64,000 bases of DNA from Gerris lacustris (taxonomy: Eukaryota > Arthropoda > Insecta > Hemiptera > Gerridae), in contig OX578283.1 of NCBI GenBank assembly GCA_951217055.1, forward strand, positions 2,480,001-2,544,000, written 5' to 3'. Below, one piece after another: positions 1-10,060 of this stretch; the stretch's first letter is position 1; each line of letters opens with the position of its first letter. The translations under genes were made by a program, and so were the position numbers. The notes beneath the pieces are model-generated. The model did not search any database. It had not been told where the DNA came from and saw nothing but the letters and a program-made list of their open reading frames with translations.

Positions 1-696
1 GTAATTGCCCTTGGGCCAGAGTCCAATGGCCGATAATCTGGGGCCTGGAGCATTTAGGATAGTGCCTAGGGCTTTTGGCCTGGGGCATGTGACCTGGTGC
101 ATTAATGTTCACTCAATTTCAGATTCTTCTGATGTTCCTACTAAGTTATTTGTCATCAAAAGTTTGTATATCTCACTAAAAGATTTAATAATGAGGTCTT
201 AATAGTTTTCTCATTATAAAAGTGTAGTTGGCGGATATATGCAGGGCCAGTTTGGCGCCGCGGTCATATCACACCATTCCACAAATAAGTAGTAATTTAG
301 CGGTGGACTGTATATAGGTAATAACATATATATATTTATAATGTGGTCTTCTAATAATAAAAGTGGAGAATGCCTGATGGTAGTACAGGGTCGAGGGCGG
401 CGTAGCACACACGTGAGCGGGTAGGTAATAGCTGCACTCTCCTACACACACTGACGGATTCTTCCTTTGGCCGCTAGGGCTAAACGTTACCGCTAGGGGC
501 GCTAAGGGCAGTATCCCTTCCACATTGTTTTAAGAAGAACCACGTTCGAGATAGATATAATATAATAATAACATATAGAAGAACAACTGGACTTTTAACA
601 TTAAATCCACCAGTAGTTTCAACCCAAAAAATGTATTTTCTGCATATGGGTTAGTAATACCAGCCATCCAATTACCATTAGCATTGAAGGGTTAAA
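1..696 (+). repeat. Dispersed repeat R1, copy 1 (interrupted)
   Basis: This segment is homologous, in inverted orientation, to 51382-51720. The match covers 1-227 and then resumes at 613-696. The intervening 385 bp are absent from the other copy, which therefore acts as an empty-site control. The short ORF at 5-202 is a by-product of the repeat and is not called as a gene. Function and family are unknown. The first part is rich in CCTAGGGC/GGCCTGGGGC motifs that also occur as degenerate tandem blocks near 51690-51770. Confidence 0.75.
228..612. mobile_element. 385-bp MITE-like insertion in R1
   Basis: The segment is present here and absent from the homologous copy at 51.4 kb. It is flanked by the 4-bp direct repeat GTAG (224-227 and 613-616). 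Its ends form an imperfect inverted repeat: TTGGCGGATATA at the left, and TGGTGGATTTA when the right end is read on the minus strand. No coding capacity is evident. The size, inverted ends and target duplication fit a non-autonomous DNA transposon. I cannot assign the superfamily. Confidence 0.6.
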
Positions 697-1957
697 TATA
701 TTAATTATAGTTTCTAACTATGGTACTCTGATGGATGATAATGCATTGTACTAATTAATTCACTGTTTATACCTAGAAAATCAGGCAAACTGTATGGATA
801 ATTGTCCATTATTGGACAGAGCGCATATTTTAACAGAATCCGGCTCTGATTCCTGAGCTATTTATAATATCATATAAATAGTCCCTAGACGAGTTTTATA
901 CAGATATTTAATTAAATTAATTTATGATATGCCAAAATAAATCTTCAGACCATTCTTGTCAGAATTGTTTAGGCAAAATAGGTCGTAAAATATTTGGTAA
1001 CAGATTTTAATATTTGAAATTGATTATTCCGAGATTCCACCCACATTAAGAAAATTCAAATCATAGTCTCAAAAATTATAATCTTGTCTGTATCCATAGT
1101 TAATTTTTTTAAACGGGTACAAAATTGTTTTTATATTTATTTATTGAATAACTTAGCTTTATTTGTTTCTTCCCAGACTCTAGGTCCTTAGAGTGGTGGC
1201 TTTACGATTTTATTATAAATTTATTTTTACGAGAGAGTACCTACGACCCAGAAGACGAAGCAGCAGCTTGTACGATCGTTTATGGCAGTTGATGTTGTTG
1301 CCAAGCAAATCGTGTGTCGAGTATTAACCGAAACGGACTGTATCAGATTAAGGAATAAGCACTTGAATAAGGATGAGTAGAGGACAAGTGCTATAGTGAG
1401 GAGCAATGGGGTCCACTTTTCTGTTCGTTTATGGTCCGATGCAATTGCAGGATTTATGAATGGAAAGGATTGCCTGGTCATCTGCAAAGGTGGCAAGAAC
1501 TGAGAAAAATTTATGAGGGATATTTTATGGATACAGGGAATAAAGTAAGGGTCTTTAGATACGACTCTGAGGTACACCGGCACTAACAGACAGATTGATA
1601 AAAGGAAGGAAGTTTGGTAAACATAAATAACACGTGAAGCTGATTCTTAGATAAACTATATAAATAAAGCGATTTCTGTATTTATCTTTCGTATCTTGGT
1701 TTAATTTTTCAAACCACTGATTTGGTCATTACCAGTAAGTAGTGGTTATGACTAACAATGGTGGTATCACTAACAAATCTCAAGTCCACGTTTTATTCTA
1801 ACATCTCTTATCCTTGGAAGTTCATGAAGTTTGACAAGGATATGGTCAATGATGGTTTTTTGTTCCTCGTGTAGAGCCATCTAGTATACTTATGGATGTA
1901 GGAACATAGTGTTTGAGAGAAATATCAGATGTGCCGTACAGAACTTGAACAGCAGTC
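697..1957. other. AT-rich stretch without recognised gene
   Basis: Both strands were read for conserved motifs. A 118-codon minus-strand ORF at 1227-1583 has no recognisable domain and no context. A small palindrome GTCCATTATTGGAC lies near 806. Nothing else could be supported. Confidence 0.4.
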
Positions 1958-2540
1958 TACAAATAAGTGGTTCAAAGTAGACTAAGCTACGGTATAATAT
2001 TGTGGGGCCATACTAACACTAATCAACTGCTATTACTTCAATAAAAGATAATTAGAATTATACTAGGGTTACAACATGACGATACTTGCATACCACATTT
2101 TAAAATACACTGCCAATTAGTGTGGCACATAGCTTCCTCGCATCCTATCATGCACTTTATTGTTATATTAACATTCAAATTATTGTTATATTACTATATT
2201 GTTATATTGTTTATTGTGTAAAAACTATTAAATATTTTAGCGATCTTTAACACTTCATACAGGTGTCGCTGTTGGTTTTACTAGAAAATTGTATTTGAAA
2301 AAAATGTTTGTCTCATTAAATAGATGAAGTTAGATTTTTTTCCCGACCTAAAATTCCAATTTTAAATTTGAAGTTCACTTTTACGCGAGCGTAGCTCGTG
2401 AACGCTTGGACGGATAACGCTGTCCAACGAAATCGTCCTGGGCATTAGTAAAATGAACATGTCTACCAAATTTCATCAATATCGGTCGACATTTACTCAA
2501 GTTATCGTCGCACGTTTCATAATTCGCGGACACACAGACC

Positions 2541-2576
<36 letters not shown>

Positions 2577-3237
2577 CGAAACCAAAAATGTTCCCTGATG
2601 TCTGAAACGGATTTCTGTCTTGGAATTTTTAAAATCGGAGCATAAAAGTTTTTCGTTCTCAAAAGTGAACACAATGCTTCCGTTACCTTCGGTAAGCTCG
2701 GAAGCAAAATTACAGATTATGACAGTCATTAACCTTTTTATTTATCAATCACTATTATACATAAATACTAATATTAATTTATACGATAAGAACAGTTTGA
2801 CGCACAGCTACAATACAAAAAATAAAGACGGACTGGTCATTCCCCCTCACAGATTAAACAAATCACAGGTTGGTCACAGCATTCTTGGCATTAAGTACTT
2901 CAATTCTCCAGAAAAGAATGTTCAGGAGCTAACAGAGAAAGCTTTTAAATAGTATATTAAGGGATTTCTTTCTGAGAACCCTTACTATACTCACCAAGAG
3001 TTTCTCTATAGAGCAAACAAAAAAATTTAATATAGATAATGATAAATAGATTCAAAGTAGGATTTGTATTTACTACTTATGTATGTAAAATACTTATGTA
3101 TGTGTTACCAAGTTTATTTTAGAAATTGTTATTTTATTATAAAAATTGTATTTTTTTTGTATATTGACAGATTTCTAGAGTTTTACGATTTGTGAAACAT
3201 AATGACAATAAAGAGATGATTATTATTATTATTCAAA
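1958..3237 (+). mobile_element. LINE-1 of this window: Jockey-like non-LTR retrotransposon relic
   Basis: Just upstream of 2106 one frame reads SRLSYGIILWGH followed, after a stop, by KIIRIILGLQHD. This is the thumb/C-terminal region typical of Jockey-clade reverse transcriptases. The homology resumes at about 2707 (LQIMTVINLF, then HSYNTKNKDG, IPPHRL, LGIKYFNSP) and after one stop ends IKGFLSENPYY near 2990. The 3' end is an AATAAAG followed by an (ATT)n tail at about 3205-3235. The element is 5'-truncated and carries in-frame stops, so it is dead. It is interrupted by a 600-bp HA element at 2106-2705. Reading across that insertion restores the order of conserved LINE blocks, though not an open frame. 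Confidence 0.8.
2106..2705 (-). mobile_element. Hairpin-ended element HA, reference copy
   Basis: The boundaries are fixed by its position inside a LINE ORF. It is flanked by AAAA on both sides (2102-2105, 2706-2709). One end carries TGCCAATTAGTGTGGCA, a stem of TGCCA/TGGCA. The other carries GCTTCCGTTACC-TTC-GGTAAGCTCGGAAGC, a nested hairpin. The interior contains a (GACA)n tract near 2540 and no intact gene. Related copies or fragments lie at 16.6, 18.7-20.1, 35.3, 38.6, 40.8, 43.5, 43.8, 46.0, 48.4 and 63.1 kb. ORFs of 70-110 codons inside it are repeat-borne. No transposase is recognised, so it is presumably non-autonomous. Confidence 0.7.
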
Positions 3238-3704
3238 TTTTTTCTACTTGTTTCCTTCAGGTTTTCCATATATTCCCAATACTTTAGGTATTCTTAAAAT
3301 TAGGATGGAATTTTGTCACGTTGAATTGCTCTAACTGTTTCTCTAGGCAAGGTTCCTTGCTAAATTTGTAGTTAATCCGGCAGGGGTGATCGTATAAAAG
3401 GCAACACGTCAAGTATTTTGCGTCTGACGGTTGTTTTATTGTGACATAAAAGTAACATATCCTTGCATAAATAGATAGCTAAATCGAGAGCTTATATGGA
3501 CGGGTTGAATTCTAGCACAAAATGAAACCCAGAATAAAAAATCAAAGTGACCAAGTGATCAAAGTGATGAACATGTTGAGAAAATTTCCTTAATTTTTTA
3601 GTATTATTTTTTTATTTATATATTTGTTTTTATGGAGTTATATATATATTTTTTCTTTTTCTATCCAATTAGTTTCTTATATTATATTATGGTAAATCTT
3701 TCAG
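3238..3704 (+). other. Upstream/intronic region of the GH18-ankyrin gene
   Basis: No catalytic GH18 motif (DxxDxDxE type) is visible here or further upstream in the window. A TATAAAAG lies at 3393-3400. A 14-codon open stretch from ATG 3522 reaches a weak donor (GTGATG) at 3564 in phase 0, matching the phase-0 acceptor at 3705. This could be a first exon of a shortened gene, but the evidence is thin. The more conventional reading is that this is intron and the upstream chitinase exons lie beyond the window. Confidence 0.25.
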
Positions 3705-3897
3705 GTTGAGTTCGTCTATACTAAGGGCTTGGGAGGAGTATTCCTTTGGACTCTCGACATGGACGACTTCAAAGGCACCTGCAACAATAAGTTTCCTCTA
3801 GCAAAAGCAGCCAAACATAGTTTGACGAACTTCTTTTCCAGAAATTATACACTTGAAAGTAAGAAATCAAATAAAAAGAAAGGAAATAATTCTAAAT
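3705..3897 (+). CDS. GH18 chitinase-type C-terminal exon
   Basis: A TTTCAG acceptor ends at 3704. The frame beginning at 3705 reads VEFVYTKGLGG, then VFLWTLDMDDFKGTCNNKFPL. This matches the last beta-strand/alpha-helix block of glycoside hydrolase family 18 chitinases (GG-x-x-x-W-x-LD-x-DDF-x-G-x-C). Family members cleave or bind chitin and are usually secreted. The active-site exon is not in the window, so activity cannot be judged. Two 3' ends are possible. A strong donor GTAAGA at 3859 closes the exon at 3858 in phase 1. If the donor is not used, the frame ends at TAA 3897 after a lysine-rich tail (ESKKSNKKKGNNSK), with AATAAA overlapping the stop. The phase-1 donor fits the ankyrin exon at 4305. 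It could also be the isolated last exon of an ordinary chitinase or a pseudogene. Confidence 0.7.
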
Positions 3898-4117
3898 AAA
3901 ATGTACTATTACATGCCTTGCACTTATCTGCAGTCCTTTTGCAATTAAAATTAAATTTACTACAGAATAATTTCTAATATTATAATATTTATCATATTAT
4001 TCATACCATAGTAATGTATATTTTGTGTCATCGACTTTTGATATTGATTATAGTTTTGACTTACAACACAAAAACTACATAATGATAAAATTGTGTTTCA
4101 ACGTTTATAATAATCAT

Positions 4118-4262
4118 AATTTAAATCAAATTATTATTATTATTAACAACTGGAGACAGACAGAGAAAAATAGACTCCAGCGAATATAATAATTTGATTT
4201 AAATTAAAAATTTAAACTTTCTGTAGTTTGAATACTACCAAAAACTTAAAAAAGCATCATAA
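4118..4262. repeat. Fold-back element relic (tRNA-like core lost)
   Basis: The left arm (AAATCAAATTATT... GACAGACAGAGAAAAATAGA) and the inverted right arm (TTTGATTTAAATT... AATACTACCAAAAACTT) match the outer arms of the elements at 50.05 kb and 52.31 kb. The central tRNA-like palindrome found there is missing. The relic lies in the intron between the GH18 and ankyrin exons and ends about 40 bp before the ankyrin acceptor. Confidence 0.55.
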
Positions 4263-4304
4263 GCTAACATGAGGAACTTAATTTCGTTATTTTGTATGTT
4301 TTAG

Positions 4305-6499
4305 ATGATCCAGTTTCTGCAGATTTATTTGAAGACAATACTGTTTTCTGCGATACGATTCAAACGTTTCTTCATGGTGCTGATGTCAACATTAGGAATG
4401 TTGACAATAAAACTCGAGCTATGATTGCCGCTGAAAAACAGGACTTGAAAGTTCTTAGATGTCTTGTAAAGTTAGGGGCTGATCTCAACATGACTGATAC
4501 CGATGGACGCACTGTTCTTCATTATGCAGCCATGAACAGCCGTGTTGACGTGATGCAATTTCTTTACAAGAAATTTGTTGATTTCAACGCAACAGACCAT
4601 AATGGCAGAACAGCACTCCACCTTGCAGTTGAGAATAGTAAAGAGCATATTATATCTGCTGTACAACTCCTTCTGAAAAGAGGTGTTAATATCAACTCAC
4701 AGGATACGTCTGGTATCACAGCACTTCACATTGCGTCTAAATATGCCAAGATACCCGTTATTGAACTACTATTGGCTAAAGGTGCGAATATTGACGTTAA
4801 AGATGAGAATGGTGATACTCCACTTAATTATGCAGTTACTTCAAACAACCTACCTTTGGTCCAACTCCTACTAAGAAAAGGCGCTAATGTAATCGAAAGT
4901 TATGACAAAGGTGTAACAATAATTCATTGGGCTATTTCCCACACTAATGAAGCAGTGATTAAACTTATCCTTGAGAGAGGTGCAGATATTAATGCTGCTG
5001 ACGAAGAAGGCAAAACACCGTTACATTGGGCTATTGAGGGGGGTAAGTTGTCCCTATTCGAACTACTGATTAACAATGGCGCTAATATTAATGCTAAAGA
5101 TATTTATGAACGAACTTTGCTCTTTTATGCGGCAATGTCAAATGAGCCAGCATTTGTAGAAATACTTTTAAATAAAGGTCATGATATCAATGCAACAGTA
5201 ACACCAACCGGCATGACACCGTTATATACGGCTACCGCTTATGGTGGCTTTTCTGTGTTCCAATTACTGCTTAACAAAGGCGCGAATCTTAATGTTTTAC
5301 CATTAAATGGTAAGACTATACTCCACCAAGCAGCAACGAGAAATGATACAGCATTTGTAGAAATACTTCTAAATAGAGGTTTAGATATTAATGTAACTGA
5401 CAAAGAAGGCAGAACACCATTACATGTGGCTGTTATTTGGGAAAACTTGCCCACATTCAAACTACTGCTTGACAAAGGCGCTAATGTTGACACTGAAAAT
5501 AATCAAGGTGAAACTTTACTCCACTCTGCAGCAAAGTCGAAGGATATATCATTTGTCAATATACTTCTAAATAGAGGTCTCGATATTAATGGAGCTGCAA
5601 AAGATGGCAAAACACCATTACATTGGGCTGTTAATTGGGGTAGCTTATCCGTGTTCGAACTACTGATTAACAAAGGCGCTAATGTTAATGCTAAAGACTC
5701 TAATGATGAAACTATGCTCCATGGAGCAGCATTGAAACGAGAGACAGAATTTGTTGAAATACTTCTAAATCTAGGTCTCGATATTAATGCAACCACAAAA
5801 GACGGCAAAACACCGTTACATCGGGCTGTCAGATGGGGTAGTTTGTCAGTGGTCATAGTACTGCTTAACAAAGGCGCTAATATTAATGCTCAAGATAGTG
5901 ATGGTGAAAGTATCCTCCACTATGCAGCAATGAGAGCAGGAAGGGATGGATTTGTCGAATTACTTCTAAAAAGAGGTGCTAATGTTGATGCAACGGCAAA
6001 AAACGGGAGGTCAGCATTATATAGTGCTCTAGGGGCGAACTCTTACACCTTCAATGTATTGCTTGACAATGGCGCTAATATTAATGCTGTAGATAGTTAT
6101 GGTGACACTATACTCCATTATGCAGTAAAGAGAAATGAAATATTGTTTGTTGAAATACTTCTAAATAGAGGAGCCAATATTAATAAAACTACAAAAGACG
6201 GTACAACACCGTTACACGAGGCTATTCGATCGGGTCACTTGTCTTTGTCCAAACTACTGATTAACAAAGGCGCTAATGTTAATGCCAAAGATAGTAATGG
6301 TCAAAGTATACTCCACTATGCAGCAGAGAGGGATGAGAAAGAATTAGTTGAAATACTTCTAAACAAAGGAGCAGATATTAATGCCATTTCCAAATTCGGC
6401 CATACACCGTTATGTTTGGCCGTTTATTGGGGTAGATTGTCTGTTAGCGAACAACTGCGAAACAAAAGCGGTAATGCTAATGACACTTGCCCAAGATAG
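4305..6499 (+). CDS. Ankyrin-repeat exon, about 21 repeats, stop at 6499
   Basis: The open frame encodes about 730 residues with roughly 21 consecutive 33-residue ankyrin repeats. They have the canonical pattern G-x-TPLH-x-A and LL-x-x-GA-x-(I/V)N (for example GKTPLHWAV, VEILLNRGLDIN, LLINKGANVNAKD). Ankyrin arrays are protein-binding scaffolds. From repeat 10 onward the repeats alternate in type, forming a 66-residue higher-order unit, which suggests recent duplication. There is no in-frame ATG before 4421, and the frame enters through an intron-like TTTTGTATGTTTTAG ending at 4304. It is therefore best read as an internal/terminal exon. The acceptor is phase 1 and matches the phase-1 donor at 3859, giving a 446-bp intron and joining a GH18 C-terminus to the ankyrin array. 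Alternatively translation starts at 4421, or the true upstream exon is elsewhere. The frame ends shortly after the last clear repeat and is followed by decayed repeats. Confidence 0.8.
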
Positions 6500-7860
6500 T
6501 GACAATATAACTACTCTCTACTAGTAATGACAAATATGACAGCAATTGTCGAAATACTTCTAATTAAAGGAGATAATGCAAATTCGAGAAACGGCAGAAC
6601 ACAGTTAGAATAGGTAGATTGCCCGTGTTTGAACAACTGATTAACAGAGGCTCTAATGTTTATTTTATGGCAAGAAATGGTGTGACAATACTCCACCAAG
6701 CCACAATGAGAGGTGATCCAGCATGAGGTGTCGATATTGATGTAACTGACAAAGAAGGCAATACACCATAATATGTGGCTGCTGATTGGGACGATTTGCC
6801 CATTTTCAAAGTACTGAGTGACAAAGGCGCTAATGTTAACAGTTATGTAAATAGTGAAGGTGATACTTTACTCCAATTTGCAGGAAAGGCATGGGATACA
6901 TAATTTGTCAAAATTCTTCTCAATAGAGACTTTGACATTAATGCAGCCGCAAAAGACGGCAAAACACGTTACATTGGGCTGTTATTGGGGGAAACTGGCC
7001 CACCATCCAACTACAACTTGACAAATGCGCTAATGTTAATGCTGAAGATAGAGATGGCAAAAGTATCGTGGTATAGTACGCAGCAGAGAGGAAGGAGAAA
7101 GAATTAGTTAAAATACTTCTAAATAAAGGAGCTGATATTATTGTTTCAACTACTGCGAAACAATAGCGCTAATGTTAATGACAAATGCTTAAGATGGTGA
7201 AAATGGAACTACCCACCACTATTCAGTAATGACAAATATAAATGCATTTGTCGAAAAACCTCTTAATTAAGGAGACTATGTTAACAGACGAACATGGTTA
7301 GAATGGGTAGACTGTCCGTGTTGGAAGTACAGATTAACAAAGGTGCTAATGTTAATGCCAAAGATAGTAATGGTGAAAGTATACTCTTCTATGCAGTAAT
7401 GAAGAATGAGAAAGAATTTGTTGAAATAATTCTAAATAAAGGAGCTGATGTTAATGCAGTTTCAAAAACAGGTGAGACACCGTTATGTGTGGCTGTTTTT
7501 TGGGGTAACTTGTCTGTGATCGGATTAATGCGAAGCAAAGGCGCCCATCTAAATGACTATTGCTGAAGGTAGTTACAATTGAACTACTTTCCACTACGCA
7601 GTAATGACAAATATGACAGCAATTGCCGAAATACTTCTAATTAAAGGAGATAATGCAAATGCAAGGAACGGACGAACATTGTTAGAATGGGTAGATTGTC
7701 CGAGTTCCGACTACTGCTGCAAAGCGTTAATGTTAATGCTGTAGATAGTGAAGGTGAAACTATAATATACAGAGCAGCAATGTTAAATAAGAAAGAATTT
7801 GTTGAATTACTTCTAAATAGTGGACGAGGCAGTAATGTAATTGCAAATTACGGTTAAATT
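6500..7860 (+). pseudogene. Decayed ankyrin-repeat array downstream of the intact exon
   Basis: About a dozen further ankyrin repeats are readable but scattered over three frames with stops and small deletions. Examples are the frame around 6540-6600 (AIVEILLIKGDNANSRNGR) and an intact 90-codon stretch at 7294-7566 (NKGANVNAKDSNGES, FVEIILNKGADVNAV). The sequence is clearly homologous to the intact exon, in the same orientation and contiguous with it. The stop at 6499 therefore truncates an originally longer array. Stretches could still be exonic if spliced, but I see no convincing donor/acceptor chain. Confidence 0.75.
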
Positions 7861-8177
7861 CCGCATACCTAACCCTGGTGGTTAAGCTTGGTTTACATTG
7901 GTAGAGTGAACGGTCTATTGAATTGAATCCTGATATGGGGTTAAACATGAGTGTGTACATAATAACATTACATTTAAATGATGTTAATTTAAAATGGCGA
8001 GGCTGTGGAGAAGCTGTGGATTAAGGTTATGTGAGGGCTAATGAGTGTAATTTAGATAATATTGCAAGAGATATTAAATCTGAAAAACTTTATTATATTC
8101 CAAAACTTATGAGTCAAAGTTTTAAAGAAACAGTAAATAATAATTTGAGTTACTCAAAAGAAACGTAAATAAATTAA
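7861..8177 (+). other. Region after the ankyrin relic with a short open stretch
   Basis: A 45-codon open stretch at about 8026-8168 reads ANECNLDNIARDIKSEKLYY and continues IPKLMSQSFK before a stop. Its composition is protein-like rather than random AT. It might be the eroded C-terminal tail of the ankyrin gene. No family was recognised. Confidence 0.25.
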
Positions 8178-8985
8178 TAGTACAAAACATTTATAAAAAC
8201 ATGCTTTTATGTTAGGCCATCCGCCATGTTGGATTTAGAGTGAAGGCATTTTATTTTTCGTGTTCTTCTCAGCAAACCCTTTCATTTAATACCCATATTA
8301 TGGGCGTGCTTAATAAAAAACTAATCCGCCATCTTGGGCTGTCCGCCATATTAGATTTAGAATGACGTCACTTAGCTAACCATGCATTGTCATCTAAACT
8401 AAACGTGTATGCAAAATTTCAATTCAATCGGTTAAGGATAACTGCATTAAAATGCAGTTACAAGATTTGACCCGAACATACATACAGACATTGCAAGTTG
8501 AATAAAATGTAACAATTATAAAAATATTTTGAATTTTAGCAATGAATCTTTAAATAATATTCATTCTATTAATGATACGTTTCAAAATTATTTTAAAATA
8601 ACTAATAGAGAATCTATAAAAATTTTAATTATTTTTGCTTATTTAAGTTAACATTAAGCAAAATTGTTTATTACAAGCTTTTATTATTTATTTTGCAATG
8701 TTTGTATGTATGTATGTTGGGGTCAAATCTTGCAACTGAATTTTAAAGCAGTTATCCTCAACCAATTCAATTGAAATTTTGCATACACGTTTAGTTTGGA
8801 TGACAATGCATGGTTAGCTAAGTGACGTCATTATAAATCCAATATGGAGAACAGCTCAAGATGGCGGACTAGTTTTTTATTAAGCACGCCTATGATATGG
8901 GTATCAAATAAAAGGGTTTGTTGAGAAGAATACGAATTAAAGCATGTCTTTAGAAATGTTATTTAAATAAAATTATTTGTACAAG
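8178..8985. mobile_element. Fold-back element with ~290-bp inverted arms
   Basis: The left arm (about 8178-8500) and right arm (about 8690-8985) are inverted copies of each other. Shared blocks include GCCATCTTG/CAAGATGGC, TGACGTCACTTAGCTAACCA and ATGCAAAATTTCAATTC. About 190 bp of AT-rich spacer separates the arms, and no gene is visible. The arrangement fits a fold-back or long-TIR MITE. Family and target duplication were not resolved. Confidence 0.65.
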
Positions 8986-9036
8986 CTTTTTTTAATTATA
9001 ATTATTATTAAAATTTAATACCTGTAGAAACATTTT

Positions 9037-9668
9037 TACTACGTTTTTATTGGCTTGCATTCTTGTTTGTTTGTTTGTTTGTTTGTTTGTCCGGTACAAA
9101 TCTGGCAATCGATTTCTAACTAACTTCCCGAATAGCTAGACATTTGAAACTTTTAGCATAGCTCAGAACACGATGACAATGCATTATTTTAATACTTTTA
9201 GCCATCTTTCAGCAGAATTTAATTAGTTTTCAGCAAATTTTGCTGTGCGGAAAGTTAGTTCGGAAAAAATCCGGAAGTTATTTTATTTGTTTTGCCATAT
9301 CCAATATTTACGCAATCTTCATTTTGACGGGTCTCAAATTTGTGATAGATAAACATTGAATGACAGAAAAACAGGAAATATCGATTATATTATTTATCGA
9401 TTATATTATTTCAAATATATCGATGGCATGCTTTAGATTTGGTGTTGGGGAGATCCGTTGTACAAAGATTTATCCTTTTATAGGTTTAAGATCAGCTCCC
9501 TGGATGGTTGTCATGTATGTGAAGTAAATAAATTCGGAAATATTTTTTTTTTCACTATCATTATATATTATATAACAATAACAATTATATTATCAACATT
9601 ACATACGATTCAACAGAAAATTTAAAAACGTAGTATAATATAAAAAGTTCTTTTTATCTTGAAATTTT
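9037..9668 (+). mobile_element. ACT-family element, copy A
   Basis: One of six copies of a ~620-bp family beginning TACTACGTTTTTATT and ending with the inverse (AAAAACGTAGTA) plus a conserved AAAAAGTTCTTTTTATCTTG tail. A (TTTG)n tetranucleotide run follows the start. Other copies are at 13522, 21946, 22357, 39322 and 54214. It is non-coding. A subterminal inverted repeat plus microsatellite plus 3' hairpin (AAAAAG-TT-CTTTTT) recalls Helentron-associated (DINE/HINE-type) elements, but a MITE is equally possible. Confidence 0.7.
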
Positions 9669-9731
9669 TTATATTTAATAAATAATGTACTCTAACTCTA
9701 TGTTTTGTTTATCTATCTCAAAAAACAAATA

Positions 9732-9834
9732 AATAGGTTGTATAAAACTAAATAGGTTGTATAAAACTAAATAGGTTGTATAAAACTAAATAGGTTGTAT
9801 AAAACTAAATAGGTTGTACTATAAAACGTATTGT
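9732..9834 (+). repeat. 19-bp tandem repeat, about 5 units
   Basis: Five tandem units of AAATAGGTTGTATAAAACT, the last one diverging into ACTATAAAACG. Non-coding. Confidence 0.9.
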
Positions 9835-9970
9835 GTATAAAACATTTTGTACCAGCACTTAATAAAGTATCATTTTAATGTCATTTTATTTTTTTTCACT
9901 TTGATAAAATCCTATTTGCCATCCCTGGTTTAGTGGATATAAGTTGATTGACTATATATGATAGTTTGGA

Positions 9971-10060
9971 GGTAGAGTGACTCTACCTCGGACGGTAGAG
10001 TGACTCTACCTCGGACGGTAGAGTCACTCTACCTCGGACGGTAGAGTCACTCTACCTCTA
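9971..10060. repeat. Tandem array of four palindromic 23-bp units
   Basis: Each unit contains a near-perfect palindrome (GGTAGAGTGACTCTACC) followed by TCGGAC. Units 1-2 (9971, 9994) have the centre GTGAC, while units 3-4 (10017, 10040) have GTCAC, which is the same centre on the other strand. Confidence 0.9.

Noticed and set aside
1227..1583. 118-codon minus-strand ORF
   Set aside because: No domain, no signal or context; treated as chance.
4292..4304. TTG at 4292 as start of the ankyrin protein
   Set aside because: Lies in the polypyrimidine/acceptor region; a eukaryotic nuclear gene would not start there, and splicing explains the open frame.
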